From the NCBI GenBank assembly GCA_018242645.1, contig JAFEBN010000006.1:1-43350 (forward strand): DNA of 43,350 nucleotides, read 5' to 3'. The stretch's first letter is position 1, and each line of letters opens with the position of its first letter. The position numbers and the translations under genes were made by a program. Shown here piece after piece: positions 16,962-24,619 of this stretch. The notes beneath the pieces were generated by a model. It was given only the letters and a program-made list of their open reading frames with translations, had not been told where the DNA came from and ran no database searches. This DNA is from Planctomycetota bacterium. Lineage in GTDB: Bacteria; Planctomycetota; Phycisphaerae; Phycisphaerales; UBA1924.

Positions 16962-18010
16962 GGGTCGTACTCGTCCCAATTGAGCACTTTGGAGCTCACA
17001 CGCAAAGCTGTTAGGAATGGGGACTCGCGCTGCTTCTCAGTGACAACGACGAGTTTGGAGATGGCGCGAGAGCATGCGACGTAGAACAGCCTGCGCTCGT
17101 CGTCGATCAGGCTGCTTGGCGTATCTCCGAAGACCCGCCCGAACACCCAGTCCGGATGAACTTTGGGAAACCGCCGCTCCACTGCGTCCAGCACGACTAC
17201 CACGTCTGCCTCGCGGCCCTTGTACGCATGGACCGTTCCGACATGTAGCTGCTCCTTTTCCGAGTCAGTCAACCCGTCGCGAATGAGCATCGCCAATCGC
17301 GCCAGATCGTCTTTCGGATAGTGCCCCTCATCCGGCATACATACCTGGTATGGAAGATATCGCTGCCGTGCCAGCAAAGCGATGGACTTGCCTGCTTTGA
17401 GTGGCGCACGCACGATCCTTCGGATTGCAGGCGTAATGGTGTCGCCTTGCCAGTGATGCGCCTCGGCTGCGCTCGGACGAAGTACTGACAAATCCGCCAG
17501 AAGCACCTCTCCGATCGGAGCATCCGCGCGAGCTTTGGCGGGTTCTCCCTTGTTCTCCATGATTCGGTTACCTGCATCGACGACCGCACGCGCAGAGCGG
17601 TGGTTTGTGGTAATGGCCAGTTCTTTGGTCCGCTCGAAGCGCGTTGCGAACTCGCGGAAGAAGCTCAAGTTCGAACCCGCGAAGCCATTGATCGCTTGCC
17701 AGTCATCTCCGACGCAGAACACCCGAATACTCGGATTGCGAGCACGGATTGCGTTCAAAAGCAGATCGAACAGTGGCGAAAAGTCCTGGTACTCGTCAAC
17801 CATCACGAAACTCAGCTGCGTGAGGTCGCCAGCGCCTGACTTGCGCTCGAACGCCGTCGTGCCACTTCTCACCAATTGCGCTGCGTTTTCAAGCAGTCCG
17901 TCGAAATCTTCCTGGTTCTCGGCTTTGAGCCGATTCAGGTACGCGCGGTAGGCCTCGCCCGCGATCGAGAGTACGTCGAGCTCAATGTCATTCAGATAGT
18001 CATGCTCACG
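16709..18010 (-). pseudogene. 5'-truncated UvrD/Rep-type superfamily 1 helicase
   Basis: The open frame runs from 18343, but only the part after ~18010 (from REHDYLNDIELDV) looks like helicase; the first 110 codons are antisense to the recombinase fragment. Present: motif II VMVDEYQDFSPLF, motif III FCVGDDWQAINGFAGSN, motif IV region, motif V VGTVHAYKGREADVVVV and motif VI RLFYVACSRA. Missing: the whole N-terminus with the Walker A GxGKT motif and motif Ia, so no ATP binding is expected. The frame's tail (below ~16890) is antisense to the nuclease remnant and doubtful. The break coincides with the recombinase fragment, suggesting insertion or deletion there. Confidence 0.75.
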
Positions 18011-18011
18011 G

Positions 18012-18377
18012 ATGCGTCGGTTCGATGGCCGCAGGATGCTGGTGTCGCCTGAGGGCGACGCCTTGATTACTCCGGTCGAAGCAGACGGACGACCGATGCC
18101 CCGGCCGCACTTGGTGCTTGCCATCGGGCAGGCCTTTGCGTGGCACCGGGAACTGATGCGGACCGGAGAGTCGATCGAGTCGCTGGCGCGTCGGATAAAG
18201 GTGGCCGACTCCCACATCCACCGGCAACTGGCACTGACCCACCTCAGCCCCTCGATTCTCTCCGAAGCTTTGAGCGGCCGACTCCGATCGCGGATCACAA
18301 TTTCCGATTTGGTGGCGGCTGGGCAACAGCTCGCGTGGTCCAAGCAGGTTGCTGCGATCGGCCCAAAGCAGGGCTAA
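18012..18377 (+). pseudogene. C-terminal fragment of a recombinase-type protein
   Basis: 121 codons from an ATG at 18012 without a ribosome binding site. The pattern HLVLAIGQAFAWHRELM, then SIESLARRIKVADSHIHRQLALTHLSP and ILSEALSG resembles the C-terminal helical region that follows the catalytic domain in large serine recombinases, or small stand-alone relatives found beside them. The catalytic resolvase domain is absent, so it is either a relic or an accessory protein. It lies 220 nt from the right repeat and the tRNA-Ser gene, where an integrase/recombinase of an integrated element is expected. Family recognition is from memory and moderate. Confidence 0.5.
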
Positions 18378-18587
18378 ACCCCAAGCTGGTTCGCTTCCCG
18401 ACCGCTGCTTACTGGCGACCGGTGACCTCACGGTTTGGCTCGCTCCAGAGGCGGCATGTCGAATCTCCACACTGGAAAGTTGGCCTCCACAGACTTTTTC
18501 CCATGTTTGTCCGGATTCGAGGCGTGTGTGTGGACTTCCCCAGCCCGGCTTGCGGGATTCTCGCAGATTCCCACGCCAAATCCCGCC

Positions 18588-18629
18588 AAAAAGAAAAAGC
18601 GGCGGACTCCAGTCTCTGGAATCCGCCGC
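18588..18629 (-). terminator. Intrinsic terminator of tRNA-Ser(CGA)
   Basis: Stem with arms 18599-18611 and 18617-18629 (one mismatch) and a 5-nt loop, followed on the minus strand by CTTTTTCTTTTT. It lies 6 nt beyond the tRNA 3' end. The same stem is part of the 41-bp repeat. Confidence 0.8.
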
Positions 18630-18641
18630 GGAAGCGGAGAG
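18601..18641. repeat. Right 41-bp direct repeat, candidate att site
   Basis: Partner of 10477-10517 (4 mismatches, no gaps). Its last 7 nt are inside the tRNA-Ser(CGA) acceptor stem. The order from right to left is intact tRNA, repeat/terminator, island, second repeat, core gene. That is the order expected when an element integrates into a tRNA 3' end and restores it. Confidence 0.65.
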
Positions 18642-18723
18642 GGGGAGATTCGAACTCCCGAGAACCCTTACGAGCTCTGCCGGTTTTCGAAACCGGTCCA
18701 TTCAACCGCTCTGGCACCTCTCC
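18635..18723 (-). tRNA. tRNA-Ser(CGA)
   Basis: 89 nt. The acceptor stem GGAGAGG/CCTCTCC pairs fully and the discriminator is G. The anticodon stem CCGGT/ACCGG encloses the loop TTCGAAA, with anticodon CGA reading UCG codons. A long variable arm, typical of class-II tRNA, and a T-arm with TTCGAATC are present. CCA is not encoded. The 3' end abuts the repeat and terminator. Confidence 0.95.
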
Positions 18724-18740
18724 GACACAAACCGAGGACG

Positions 18741-18769
18741 ATCTTTCGGCGCCGGCCCCCCACGGTCAA
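18741..18769 (-). promoter_or_regulatory. Likely promoter of tRNA-Ser(CGA)
   Basis: On the minus strand, TTGACC (18769-18764), a 17-nt spacer and AAAGAT (18746-18741) give a start about 10 nt before the tRNA 5' end. The -35 is good and the -10 weak. It lies just after the coaC stop. Confidence 0.5.
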
Positions 18770-18772
18770 CAC

Positions 18773-19414
18773 TCATTTCCGGCGAGAGGCGGATTTCGGG
18801 CGATCCAGAAGCGTCGTGAGAGCTCCGAGAAGCTCTTCCGGCTCGCTCATGCGACCTTCCCCCACCGCCCGGCACGCCTGCCAGCCGCTGCCCGGACCGG
18901 CGAGGTAGAACCCGTCCTCCACCAGTTGCTTCACGTTCCGCTGCGTGCTGTTCTGGGCCCACATCACTTCGTTCATGGCCGGCGCCAGCAGCACGGGCGT
19001 GCGTGCCCGATCGACTGCGGCAAGGATCAGCGAAACCACATCGTCCGTGCGACCCGTCGCGAGCTTGGCGAGAAAATCCATCGTCGCGGGCGCCACGATC
19101 GCCAGGTCCGCCGCCTTCGCAAGCGATACATGCTGCGGGTCCTGCGACTCCACGTGCTCCCACGCGCTGGTATACACGTGCCGGCCGGACAGCGCCTGGA
19201 AAGTCAGCGGGCCTACAAAGTGCGTGGCCGATTCGGTCATCGCCACCGTGACTTCCGCCCCGGCCTGCGCCAGGCGGCTCACCAATGTGCAGGTCTTGTA
19301 CGCGGAGATCCCGCCGGTCACACCGACAAGGATGCGCTTGCCGCGGAACAGCGTGCCATCGGCGGCCGCAACGGGCTGCTGATCGGAGGACGCGGTTTGG
19401 CGATTTCGTGCCAA
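18773..19414 (-). CDS. coaC: Phosphopantothenoylcysteine decarboxylase (CoaC)
   Basis: 213 residues from a TTG at 19414. Flavoprotein that decarboxylates 4'-phosphopantothenoylcysteine in coenzyme A synthesis. Seen: the FMN-binding start RILVGVTGGISAYK, a HVSLAKAADLAIVAPATMDFLAKLATG segment shown here in outline only, APAMNEVMW with the substrate-binding Asn, and the active-site Cys in GWQACRAVGEGRMSEP. The protein ends there, so the CoaB synthetase half of a usual CoaBC (about 400 aa) is absent and must be encoded elsewhere. It lies 20 nt downstream of rpoZ on the same strand, a common rpoZ-coaBC arrangement. The start is uncertain within ~20 residues. Confidence 0.9.
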   Translation of the reverse strand: MARNRQTASSDQQPVAAADGTLFRGKRILVGVTGGISAYKTCTLVSRLAQAGAEVTVAMTESATHFVGPLTFQALSGRHVYTSAWEHVESQDPQHVSLAKAADLAIVAPATMDFLAKLATGRTDDVVSLILAAVDRARTPVLLAPAMNEVMWAQNSTQRNVKQLVEDGFYLAGPGSGWQACRAVGEGRMSEPEELLGALTTLLDRPKSASRRK

Positions 19415-19434
19415 GGGCGAGCCCGGCCCGAGAT

Positions 19435-19686
19435 TTAGAGGAGGGCTTCGGCCGGCTCGCGCGAGACGTCCTTGGTCTCGACCAGCGACGAGTCGTTGAA
19501 GTCCAGCGTGATCTTGTCGGACATGATCTCTTCGATCACGATCTCGAGGTCGGTGCGGCCGTTGCGCTCAACCAAGGGGCGGGCGCCTTCCATGAGCTGG
19601 ACAAGCCGGCGCTGGATCAGCGCGCAAAGCTTGAACCGGCCGCCGACCTTGTTGACAATCCCGTCGCTCTTGAGGGCTTCGATCAT
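19435..19686 (-). CDS. rpoZ: RNA polymerase omega subunit
   Basis: 83 residues. It resembles the omega subunit in the segment VGGRFKLCALIQRRLVQL followed by MEGARPLVE, the family's helix-turn-helix region that clamps the beta' C-terminus. The C-terminal half, with DLEIVIEEI and an acidic tail, is also usual. ATG at 19686, with AGGA about 12 nt upstream. It is the first gene of an rpoZ-coaC pair and diverges from the DUF3553 gene. Confidence 0.88.
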   Translation of the reverse strand: MIEALKSDGIVNKVGGRFKLCALIQRRLVQLMEGARPLVERNGRTDLEIVIEEIMSDKITLDFNDSSLVETKDVSREPAEALL

Positions 19687-19759
19687 GCTTCTATCGGTCC
19701 TGTCTTTGGTGGCCCTTTCCGGCGCCGGGGCAAGCCGCCCCGCGATCGCCGGAATTCGC

Positions 19760-19788
19760 TTGCGTGCGATTTCCGGATCACCTATACT
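19760..19788 (+). promoter_or_regulatory. Sigma-70-type promoter in the rpoZ/DUF3553 gap
   Basis: TTGCGT (19760-19765), a 17-nt spacer and TATACT (19783-19788) point right. The predicted start near 19796 leaves a ~245-nt leader before the DUF3553 ATG at 20042. The rest of the 355-nt gap (19687-20041) shows no gene. Confidence 0.55.
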
Positions 19789-20041
19789 GCCGCGAGCGAA
19801 TCGGACGACGATCGCGGTGACGATTCATCCAAAGTGCCCCAAGGGTGGACCCCGGAAGCACGGTGGGCGATGCGTGCGACGCCGCCGTTCATTCGCAGTG
19901 TGAATAGTTTAGGCTCGTTTCGGTGGGAAAGCACGTCCGAGGCTCTTTGGCCCGGCCTATCCGTGCCCCCGTTCGCCCGCAGGGCTCCGATGGCCCGGTT
20001 TGGCTCCAGGCGCTTCCCGCCCGCGGCTCGGATTGATCGAC

Positions 20042-20674
20042 ATGTCCCAACTCGCCCGTGAGTGGAACGTCGGCAGCAAGGTTCGTCACCCGGGGCGTCC
20101 GGAATGGGGCGTCGGCGTGGTCACATCGGCCCAATCGCTCGTTCAGGAAGGCGTCCGCTGCCAGCGTCTGACCATCCGGTTCGACAAAGTCGGCAGCAAG
20201 ACGCTCTCAACCGCCTTTGCCACGCTTCTCGGAGCCTCCGACAACCCGCCCTTCGTCTCCGCTCGCCCGTCTTCGGAAACAACATCAATGTCCTCCACCG
20301 ACGCCATTCTCAGCCGCGAAGCCAAGGCCGCCACCGAAGAGACGTTCCTTCGTCTGCCCGACGACGCCACGGACCCCTTCGTGACGCTGGCTAAGCGGGC
20401 CGCGGCCACGCTCAACCTCTACCGCTTTACTCCATCGGGTGCATCGCTGCTGGACTGGGCAGTGATGCAATCCGGCATGCGCGACCCGCTTAGTCGTTAC
20501 AACCGGCACGAACTGGAGACGCTGTTCCAGCGCTTCCGCCAGAACCTCGACGCCCACGCCCGCAAGACGCTCAAGGAACTAAAGAAGGTCGATGCCGCGG
20601 CGTTCGCCCAGGTGCTCAGCCAAGCCTCGCCCGAAGCCCAGGCTGCCGTGCGTCGCATCGACATCAACCGTTGA
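20042..20674 (+). CDS. DUF3553 domain protein
   Basis: 210 residues from the ATG at 20042 (MSQLAREW); a longer frame from 20000 begins in unlikely sequence. Residues 5-65 match the DUF3553 pattern: WNVGSKVRHPGRPEWGVG, a middle Val/Thr-rich strand, and a final ITIRFD-like strand, here LTIRFDKVG. This small SH3-like fold occurs in DNA- or RNA-related proteins. The remaining two thirds are helical and charged, with LDWAVMQSG and a Leu/Arg/Gln-rich helix near 160-185. The function is unknown. It is probably transcribed from the promoter at 19760. Confidence 0.75.
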   Translation: MSQLAREWNVGSKVRHPGRPEWGVGVVTSAQSLVQEGVRCQRLTIRFDKVGSKTLSTAFATLLGASDNPPFVSARPSSETTSMSSTDAILSREAKAATEETFLRLPDDATDPFVTLAKRAAATLNLYRFTPSGASLLDWAVMQSGMRDPLSRYNRHELETLFQRFRQNLDAHARKTLKELKKVDAAAFAQVLSQASPEAQAAVRRIDINR

Positions 20675-20874
20675 GATTTCGCCACAGGCCGTCCAGGTGG
20701 ACCGGAGACCGGCGTGTTTTCCCGGACGGCGCCTGGCCCGGCGTCGATAGAGCCGTTCCACGCCGCTGTTTTCCGGACGCGCCGGGTTCGGCACGCGTGT
20801 CCGGGCTTCGGCCCCGCTGTTGCATTGTCTCTCCCGTCACTCCTTCCACGGAAGGAACTACAACGGAGAGAGAC

Positions 20875-21153
20875 ATGAACGAACAGGACTTCCAGAAGAA
20901 ACTCGGCGAACTCATGGCGCAGATCGGCGAACTCCCCGAAGCCGATCGCGGCCCGCTCGAAGCGATCGCCGACGAAGCCCGCACCCGGCACGACAAAATG
21001 CGTCAGACCATCGGCGACCTTCAGGAGTCGCTTGATTACTTGCGCCTCAGCGTGAAGTACCTGGTGTTCGATCTGGAAGCCACGCGGCGCGAGAACGACT
21101 ATCTCCGCAGCCTCCTTGAGAAACGCGCCGCCGATTCCGATGGCGCGGAGTAA
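20875..21153 (+). CDS. Small coiled-coil protein
   Basis: 92 residues, ATG at 20875 with GGAGAGAG upstream. Almost entirely helical, with heptad-like Leu/Ile spacing (residues 5-25 and 38-85) and the pair DLQESLDYLRLSVKYLVFDLEA / RRENDYLRSLLE. There is no signal or membrane segment. I recall similar short conserved proteins in planctomycetes but no assigned function. It stands alone, 200 nt after the DUF3553 gene, and is closed by a strong terminator. Confidence 0.75.
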   Translation: MNEQDFQKKLGELMAQIGELPEADRGPLEAIADEARTRHDKMRQTIGDLQESLDYLRLSVKYLVFDLEATRRENDYLRSLLEKRAADSDGAE

Positions 21154-21188
21154 GCCCGGCCAAACACTCCATCCAGCCCCCCCCAAAG

Positions 21189-21240
21189 GCGACGGCTCCG
21201 CGCGACACGACTCCAACGCGCTGGAGCCGTCGCGTCTTTT
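21189..21240 (+). terminator. Strong intrinsic terminator
   Basis: The 11-bp stem GCGACGGCTCC (21189-21199) / GGAGCCGTCGC (21223-21233) has a second inner GCGCG/CGCGC pairing and is followed by GTCTTTT. It ends the transcript of the 92-residue protein gene before the tRNA. Confidence 0.85.
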
Positions 21241-21258
21241 GCCCGCCGTCCGTCGGCC

Positions 21259-21288
21259 TTTGCCGCCTCGAGGCCGATCGGCTATCCT
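21259..21288 (+). promoter_or_regulatory. Possible promoter of tRNA-Ser(GCT)
   Basis: TTTGCC (21259-21264), an 18-nt spacer and TATCCT (21283-21288) would start transcription a few bases before the tRNA at 21299. The match is moderate, and the -35 is weak. Confidence 0.4.
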
Positions 21289-21298
21289 TCCGCTCGCC

Positions 21299-21389
21299 GG
21301 AGAGGTGGCCGAGAGGCTGAAGGCGGCGGTTTGCTAAACCGTTATACTGGTTTAGGCCGGTATCGGGGGTTCGAATCCCCCCCTCTCCG
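21299..21389 (+). tRNA. tRNA-Ser(GCT)
   Basis: 91 nt. The acceptor GGAGAGG/CCTCTCC is fully paired, with discriminator G. The anticodon stem GCGGT/ACCGT encloses TTGCTAA, with anticodon GCT reading AGC/AGU. A long variable arm and the T-loop TTCGAATC are present. CCA is not encoded. Unlike the other tRNA-Ser in this window, no flanking repeat is seen. Confidence 0.96.
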
Positions 21390-21620
21390 CTTTCTTTCGC
21401 GACGGTCCTTCAAGACCTTCGCGGATTTCGCACTCGCCACGCTCCACGCGTGGCGTTTGTCGTTTTGGACCCGCCATCGCTCGGTGTGCGTTCTTTCACG
21501 TGCATTCCGCAGTAATACGCACGATTGCATCCTCGTTTAGGCGGGATTCACCAATGCCTTACGGGTGCCGGTCACTCTTGGCTCGCACGCGGCCTCCGCG
21601 TTCTTGCAAGGACGAATCCC

Positions 21621-22277
21621 ATGACGAGCATTCCGACTTCGATGGCCGACACCAACACCTATGTCGCACGCGATCTCCGCGTGATCACCGGCTGGGGCCC
21701 GATCATGATGGGCGCGATCTGCGCGATCGGGTTGCAGTTCATCTTCACCGTGCTCGGCATTGCGCTGGGCGCGAGCGCCGGCGACACGACCGACGTCAAT
21801 ACCACTTCAGTACGGACCGTGGGCGTCGCGGCGGGGCTCTGGTGGCTCATCACCGGCACAATCGCCCTGGCCGTGGGCGGCTTCGTGTTTGGTCGGATGT
21901 CGGGCCTTCCCCGTTCCATCCCGCTGAAGCTCGAGGCTGCCACGCTGTGGGGCGTCGTCGCGCTCTTTGGCTTTCTTGTCGTGTGGTCGGGCGCCGGGAT
22001 GCTCTCGCAGGCGGCATCCCCCATCGCGACTGCGGCAACCGCCTACGACGCGTACAACACGCCGGCGAATCGCGGAAGCATTTCCGAACGCGGGACCAAC
22101 GGCGTCCGGGACCTGGCGAACGCTGCAACATCTCCCACGACCACGCAGGTCAACGCGGAAGACGCGCGTCGCGCCGCCCGCAACGCCTCTTGGTGGTCGG
22201 TGGTGGGATTGCTGGTGGGCCTTGTCGCGACGGTAAGTGCCGCGGCGGCCGCTGTCCCCAAGAACCGCCTGCCCTGA
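21621..22277 (+). CDS. Four-helix membrane protein of unknown function
   Basis: 218 residues from the ATG at 21621, with AAGGA upstream; a frame open further upstream lacks a plausible site. Four hydrophobic segments are visible: around 25-50 (MMGAICAIGLQFIFTVLGI), 70-92, 103-125 and 190-212. Between the last two lies a 60-residue Ala/Thr/Asn-rich loop. The N-terminus precedes a conserved-looking GWGPIMMGAI start often seen in small planctomycete and proteobacterial membrane proteins. The function is unknown. It is followed 31 nt later by a lipoprotein gene and likely co-transcribed with it. Confidence 0.75.
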   Translation: MTSIPTSMADTNTYVARDLRVITGWGPIMMGAICAIGLQFIFTVLGIALGASAGDTTDVNTTSVRTVGVAAGLWWLITGTIALAVGGFVFGRMSGLPRSIPLKLEAATLWGVVALFGFLVVWSGAGMLSQAASPIATAATAYDAYNTPANRGSISERGTNGVRDLANAATSPTTTQVNAEDARRAARNASWWSVVGLLVGLVATVSAAAAAVPKNRLP

Positions 22278-22308
22278 GTTCGTTCCTTCCGTTTTAGGAG
22301 TCCACGCC

Positions 22309-22602
22309 ATGGTCAATCGCCTTCGCCCCGGTTCTCGCAACCGAGTACTTTGTTTCGCCTGTGTATCTGCATGTCTGGTCGTCGCCTGTGAGCGCACAAG
22401 CGACAACCGCACGCCCAGCACGACCGACACGAACCCGAACAGCACGTCACCGTCGGGCACCAACCGCCCGCAGCCGAACACTCCGGCCAACAACCCACCT
22501 GCGAATCCCCCGACGAATCCTCCCACGAATCCGCCCGGCAACCCGAACAACCCGTCCCCCAGCCCCACGAATCCTCCGCCCGCGAATCCTGGGCCTCGCT
22601 AA
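22309..22602 (+). CDS. Pro/Asn/Thr-rich small lipoprotein
   Basis: 97 residues, with TTAGGAG upstream of the ATG at 22309. The signal has a lipobox VVAC with Cys at about residue 27. The mature part is entirely low-complexity, built of NPPTNPP- and NPPANP-like repeats, so it is extended and probably spans part of the periplasm or cell wall. No fold or function can be assigned. It is the middle member of a three-gene set. Confidence 0.7.
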   Translation: MVNRLRPGSRNRVLCFACVSACLVVACERTSDNRTPSTTDTNPNSTSPSGTNRPQPNTPANNPPANPPTNPPTNPPGNPNNPSPSPTNPPPANPGPR

Positions 22603-22616
22603 AGGACGTGCAAGCC

Positions 22617-22853
22617 ATGGCGAAACAGCAGCAGTCACCGTCCGGCGCGCCCCAGGCTCATAGCGAAAAGGACTTGGACGAGGCGCTAAAGGCGACGTTT
22701 CCAGCAAGCGATCCGGTTTCGCTGCACGGAGATGATGCCGACGACAAGGCCAAGCAGAGCCCCGATCAGTCGTTGCAGAGCGGTTCGCAGAAGACGGGCG
22801 AGAGCGCGGGTAGTGGCGGGCAGGGCCGCCCCAAGAAACCCGGCAACACCTGA
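22617..22853 (+). CDS. Small disordered protein with FPASDPVS motif
   Basis: 78 residues, ATG at 22617, with AAGGA overlapping the previous stop. The only ordered-looking part is DLDEALKATFPASDPVS (about 20-36), a motif shared by many short bacterial proteins of unknown function. The rest is Gln/Ser/Gly/Lys-rich and disordered. It is the third gene of the small operon and is followed by a hairpin terminator. Confidence 0.72.
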   Translation: MAKQQQSPSGAPQAHSEKDLDEALKATFPASDPVSLHGDDADDKAKQSPDQSLQSGSQKTGESAGSGGQGRPKKPGNT

Positions 22854-22868
22854 CGAAGCGACTCAAAC

Positions 22869-22913
22869 ACAACGCCCCGTCCGCCTGCAAAGGCGTGCGG
22901 GGCGTTGTTCTGT
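22869..22913. terminator. Bidirectional terminator hairpin
   Basis: The 11-bp perfect stem ACAACGCCCCG (22869-22879) / CGGGGCGTTGT (22898-22908), with a TTCTGTTT tail on the plus strand, separates the plus-strand small operon from the convergent response regulator. Confidence 0.8.
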
Positions 22914-22935
22914 TTCCCGGTGTCGAGCTCTTGGT

Positions 22936-23610
22936 TTAGTCCAGCACGCCGAAGCGATACCCGGCGTTCTTGACCGTGTGTATCAGCGGCCGGGAGCCCG
23001 CGCGATCGATCTTCCGCCGCAGAGACGAGATGTACACATCGATCACGTTGCTGGTGGGCTCAAAGTTGATATCCCACACGTTCTCGCCGATTTGGGCGCG
23101 GCTGAGCACGCGATTGGGATTCCGCATCAGATACTCCAGCAGCGCAAACTCGCGGGAAGCCAGGTCCCACTTCTGCTCGCCTCGGCTCGCGCGTCGGGTG
23201 TACAAGTCGAGTTCGAGGTCGTCGCAGCGGAGGACCTTGTTGTCGACCGACTGGGCACGACGCACCATCGCCCGCATTCGGGCTACGAGTTCTTCGAAAC
23301 GGAAGGGTTTCGCGAGGTAGTCGTCGGCGCCCGAATCGAGCCCCTGCACTTTGTCCTCCGTGCTGCTGAGCGCCGTGAGCATCAGGATCGGCGTCGAGAC
23401 GCTGCGCCGGCGCAGGTTGCGGCAGACCTCGAACCCGTCACGATCCGGGAGCATGAGATCCAGCACGATCGCGTCGAACGAGCCGGCCGCGGCGAGGTCC
23501 TCGCCTTCGGTGCCGGTGAAGGAAAGTTCGGCGTCGAACCCGGCATCCTTGAGACCCGTTTGGATGCCGCGGGCCATTTTGACGTTGTCTTCGATGACCA
23601 ATGCTCTCAT
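22936..23610 (-). CDS. OmpR-family response regulator
   Basis: 224 residues from the ATG at 23610; AAGGAG 14 nt upstream favours it over a TTG at 23631. Receiver domain: acidic pocket EDN at 8-10, phospho-acceptor Asp51 in VLDLMLPD, LTALSS and the Lys of AKPF. Winged-helix DNA-binding domain: WDLASREFALLEYLMRNP, NVIDVYISSLRRKID and the terminal TVKNAGYRFG. It is a complete OmpR/PhoB-type regulator, similar to the CusR/QseB branch. No histidine kinase gene is adjacent; the only kinase in the window is at 41277. Confidence 0.92.
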   Translation of the reverse strand: MRALVIEDNVKMARGIQTGLKDAGFDAELSFTGTEGEDLAAAGSFDAIVLDLMLPDRDGFEVCRNLRRRSVSTPILMLTALSSTEDKVQGLDSGADDYLAKPFRFEELVARMRAMVRRAQSVDNKVLRCDDLELDLYTRRASRGEQKWDLASREFALLEYLMRNPNRVLSRAQIGENVWDINFEPTSNVIDVYISSLRRKIDRAGSRPLIHTVKNAGYRFGVLD

Positions 23611-23961
23611 GGACGCTGACTCCTTGTACAAGGGCTGCTACAAAGGCCGCGATCAACCGACGCCCCAACCCGATAGCGCCCGGTTCCCGCACGATGGCTT
23701 TGACTCTGTCGGACGTGCGTTGTTGAACGCACAACTCTGACGCGTCGAGCAGCGGGCACTCGGGCGTGTTGCGATGCTACCGGGCAAGCACTCGCCGCAC
23801 CACTCTCATGCCGCTACTCGACACGAGAAACAGCGTGATCGGGCGGAGAATCTGCATCGTGCATGAAAGATAAATTCGTTCTCACGCGGCGCTCAGGCAA
23901 GGTTTAACCTGCGTTCGGCGGACTTTCGCATGACGAGATGCCGCGAAGTTTGATTCGAGCG
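23611..23961. other. Gap without a gene
   Basis: About 350 nt between two response-regulator genes on the same strand. Frames crossing it are shadow-like extensions. It should hold the OmpR-type gene's promoter, but I see no clear -35/-10 pair. Nothing else is recognised. Confidence 0.5.
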
Positions 23962-24468
23962 TCAGCTCGCGTTCTTTCCGTTGGAACGACGCCCGAACAC
24001 GCGCTGCAGAAAGCCCGGCGGCTTGATGTCGATGGACGAGGCGGTGTCCACGCGCGCCATCATCGCGGCGTAGGCGCCGAACATCTTTTCGCCCGCGGCG
24101 ACTCGACGGATTGCTTCGATAATGGCTCGCGAATCTTCCGCCTTGGACAGATATCCCCACGCGCCCGCATCGGCCACGGCGCGAACCGACTCGGGCGCAT
24201 CGTGTCCGCTGAGGATCATCACGCGGGCTCCGGGCGCACATCGCGACAAACGACGGATCATGTCGACAGCGTCCTGGCCGGGCATGTGCAAATCCATGCA
24301 CACCACGTGCGGATTTTCGCTCGCGGCTTTTTCACAGAGCGCCTGCGCGTCCGAAACCCATCCAAGCCAGACGAACGCAGGATCGCCGGACAGCTTTCGC
24401 GCAAGCACATCCGCGACGAGTTCGTTGTCCTCGACGCACATCACGCGAATAGCACTCGGCACACCCAA
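23962..24468 (-). CDS. Stand-alone receiver-domain response regulator
   Basis: 168 residues from a TTG at 24468, chosen because GGAGG lies eight bases upstream; alternative GTG/TTG starts lie within 15 nt either side. A single receiver domain: EDN at 13-15, phospho-acceptor Asp59 in VVCMDLHMPG, ILSGHD and the Lys of LSKAED. The sequence resembles NarL/FixJ receivers, but the C-terminal ~45 residues lack an HTH and end in a basic, Asn/Ser-rich tail. It may act through protein contact rather than DNA binding. No kinase is adjacent. Confidence 0.85.
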   Translation of the reverse strand: MGVPSAIRVMCVEDNELVADVLARKLSGDPAFVWLGWVSDAQALCEKAASENPHVVCMDLHMPGQDAVDMIRRLSRCAPGARVMILSGHDAPESVRAVADAGAWGYLSKAEDSRAIIEAIRRVAAGEKMFGAYAAMMARVDTASSIDIKPPGFLQRVFGRRSNGKNAS

Positions 24469-24619
24469 CCGCGGCACCTCCAATGAAGTGATCTTAACTG
24501 ATCGCCGTCACCGGAACCAGATTTCTTCCGTGCAAAGACACAAATAGCACAACAACTTCGAATCGGCAACGGATCCCGGCTGTTGGGGAAGGTATTTTCC
24601 CGAACCTCGCGTGCGATCG

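Noticed and set aside
18409-18717. Minus-strand frame across the tRNA-Ser gene
   Set aside because: It reads through the tRNA and its terminator and has no protein-like features.
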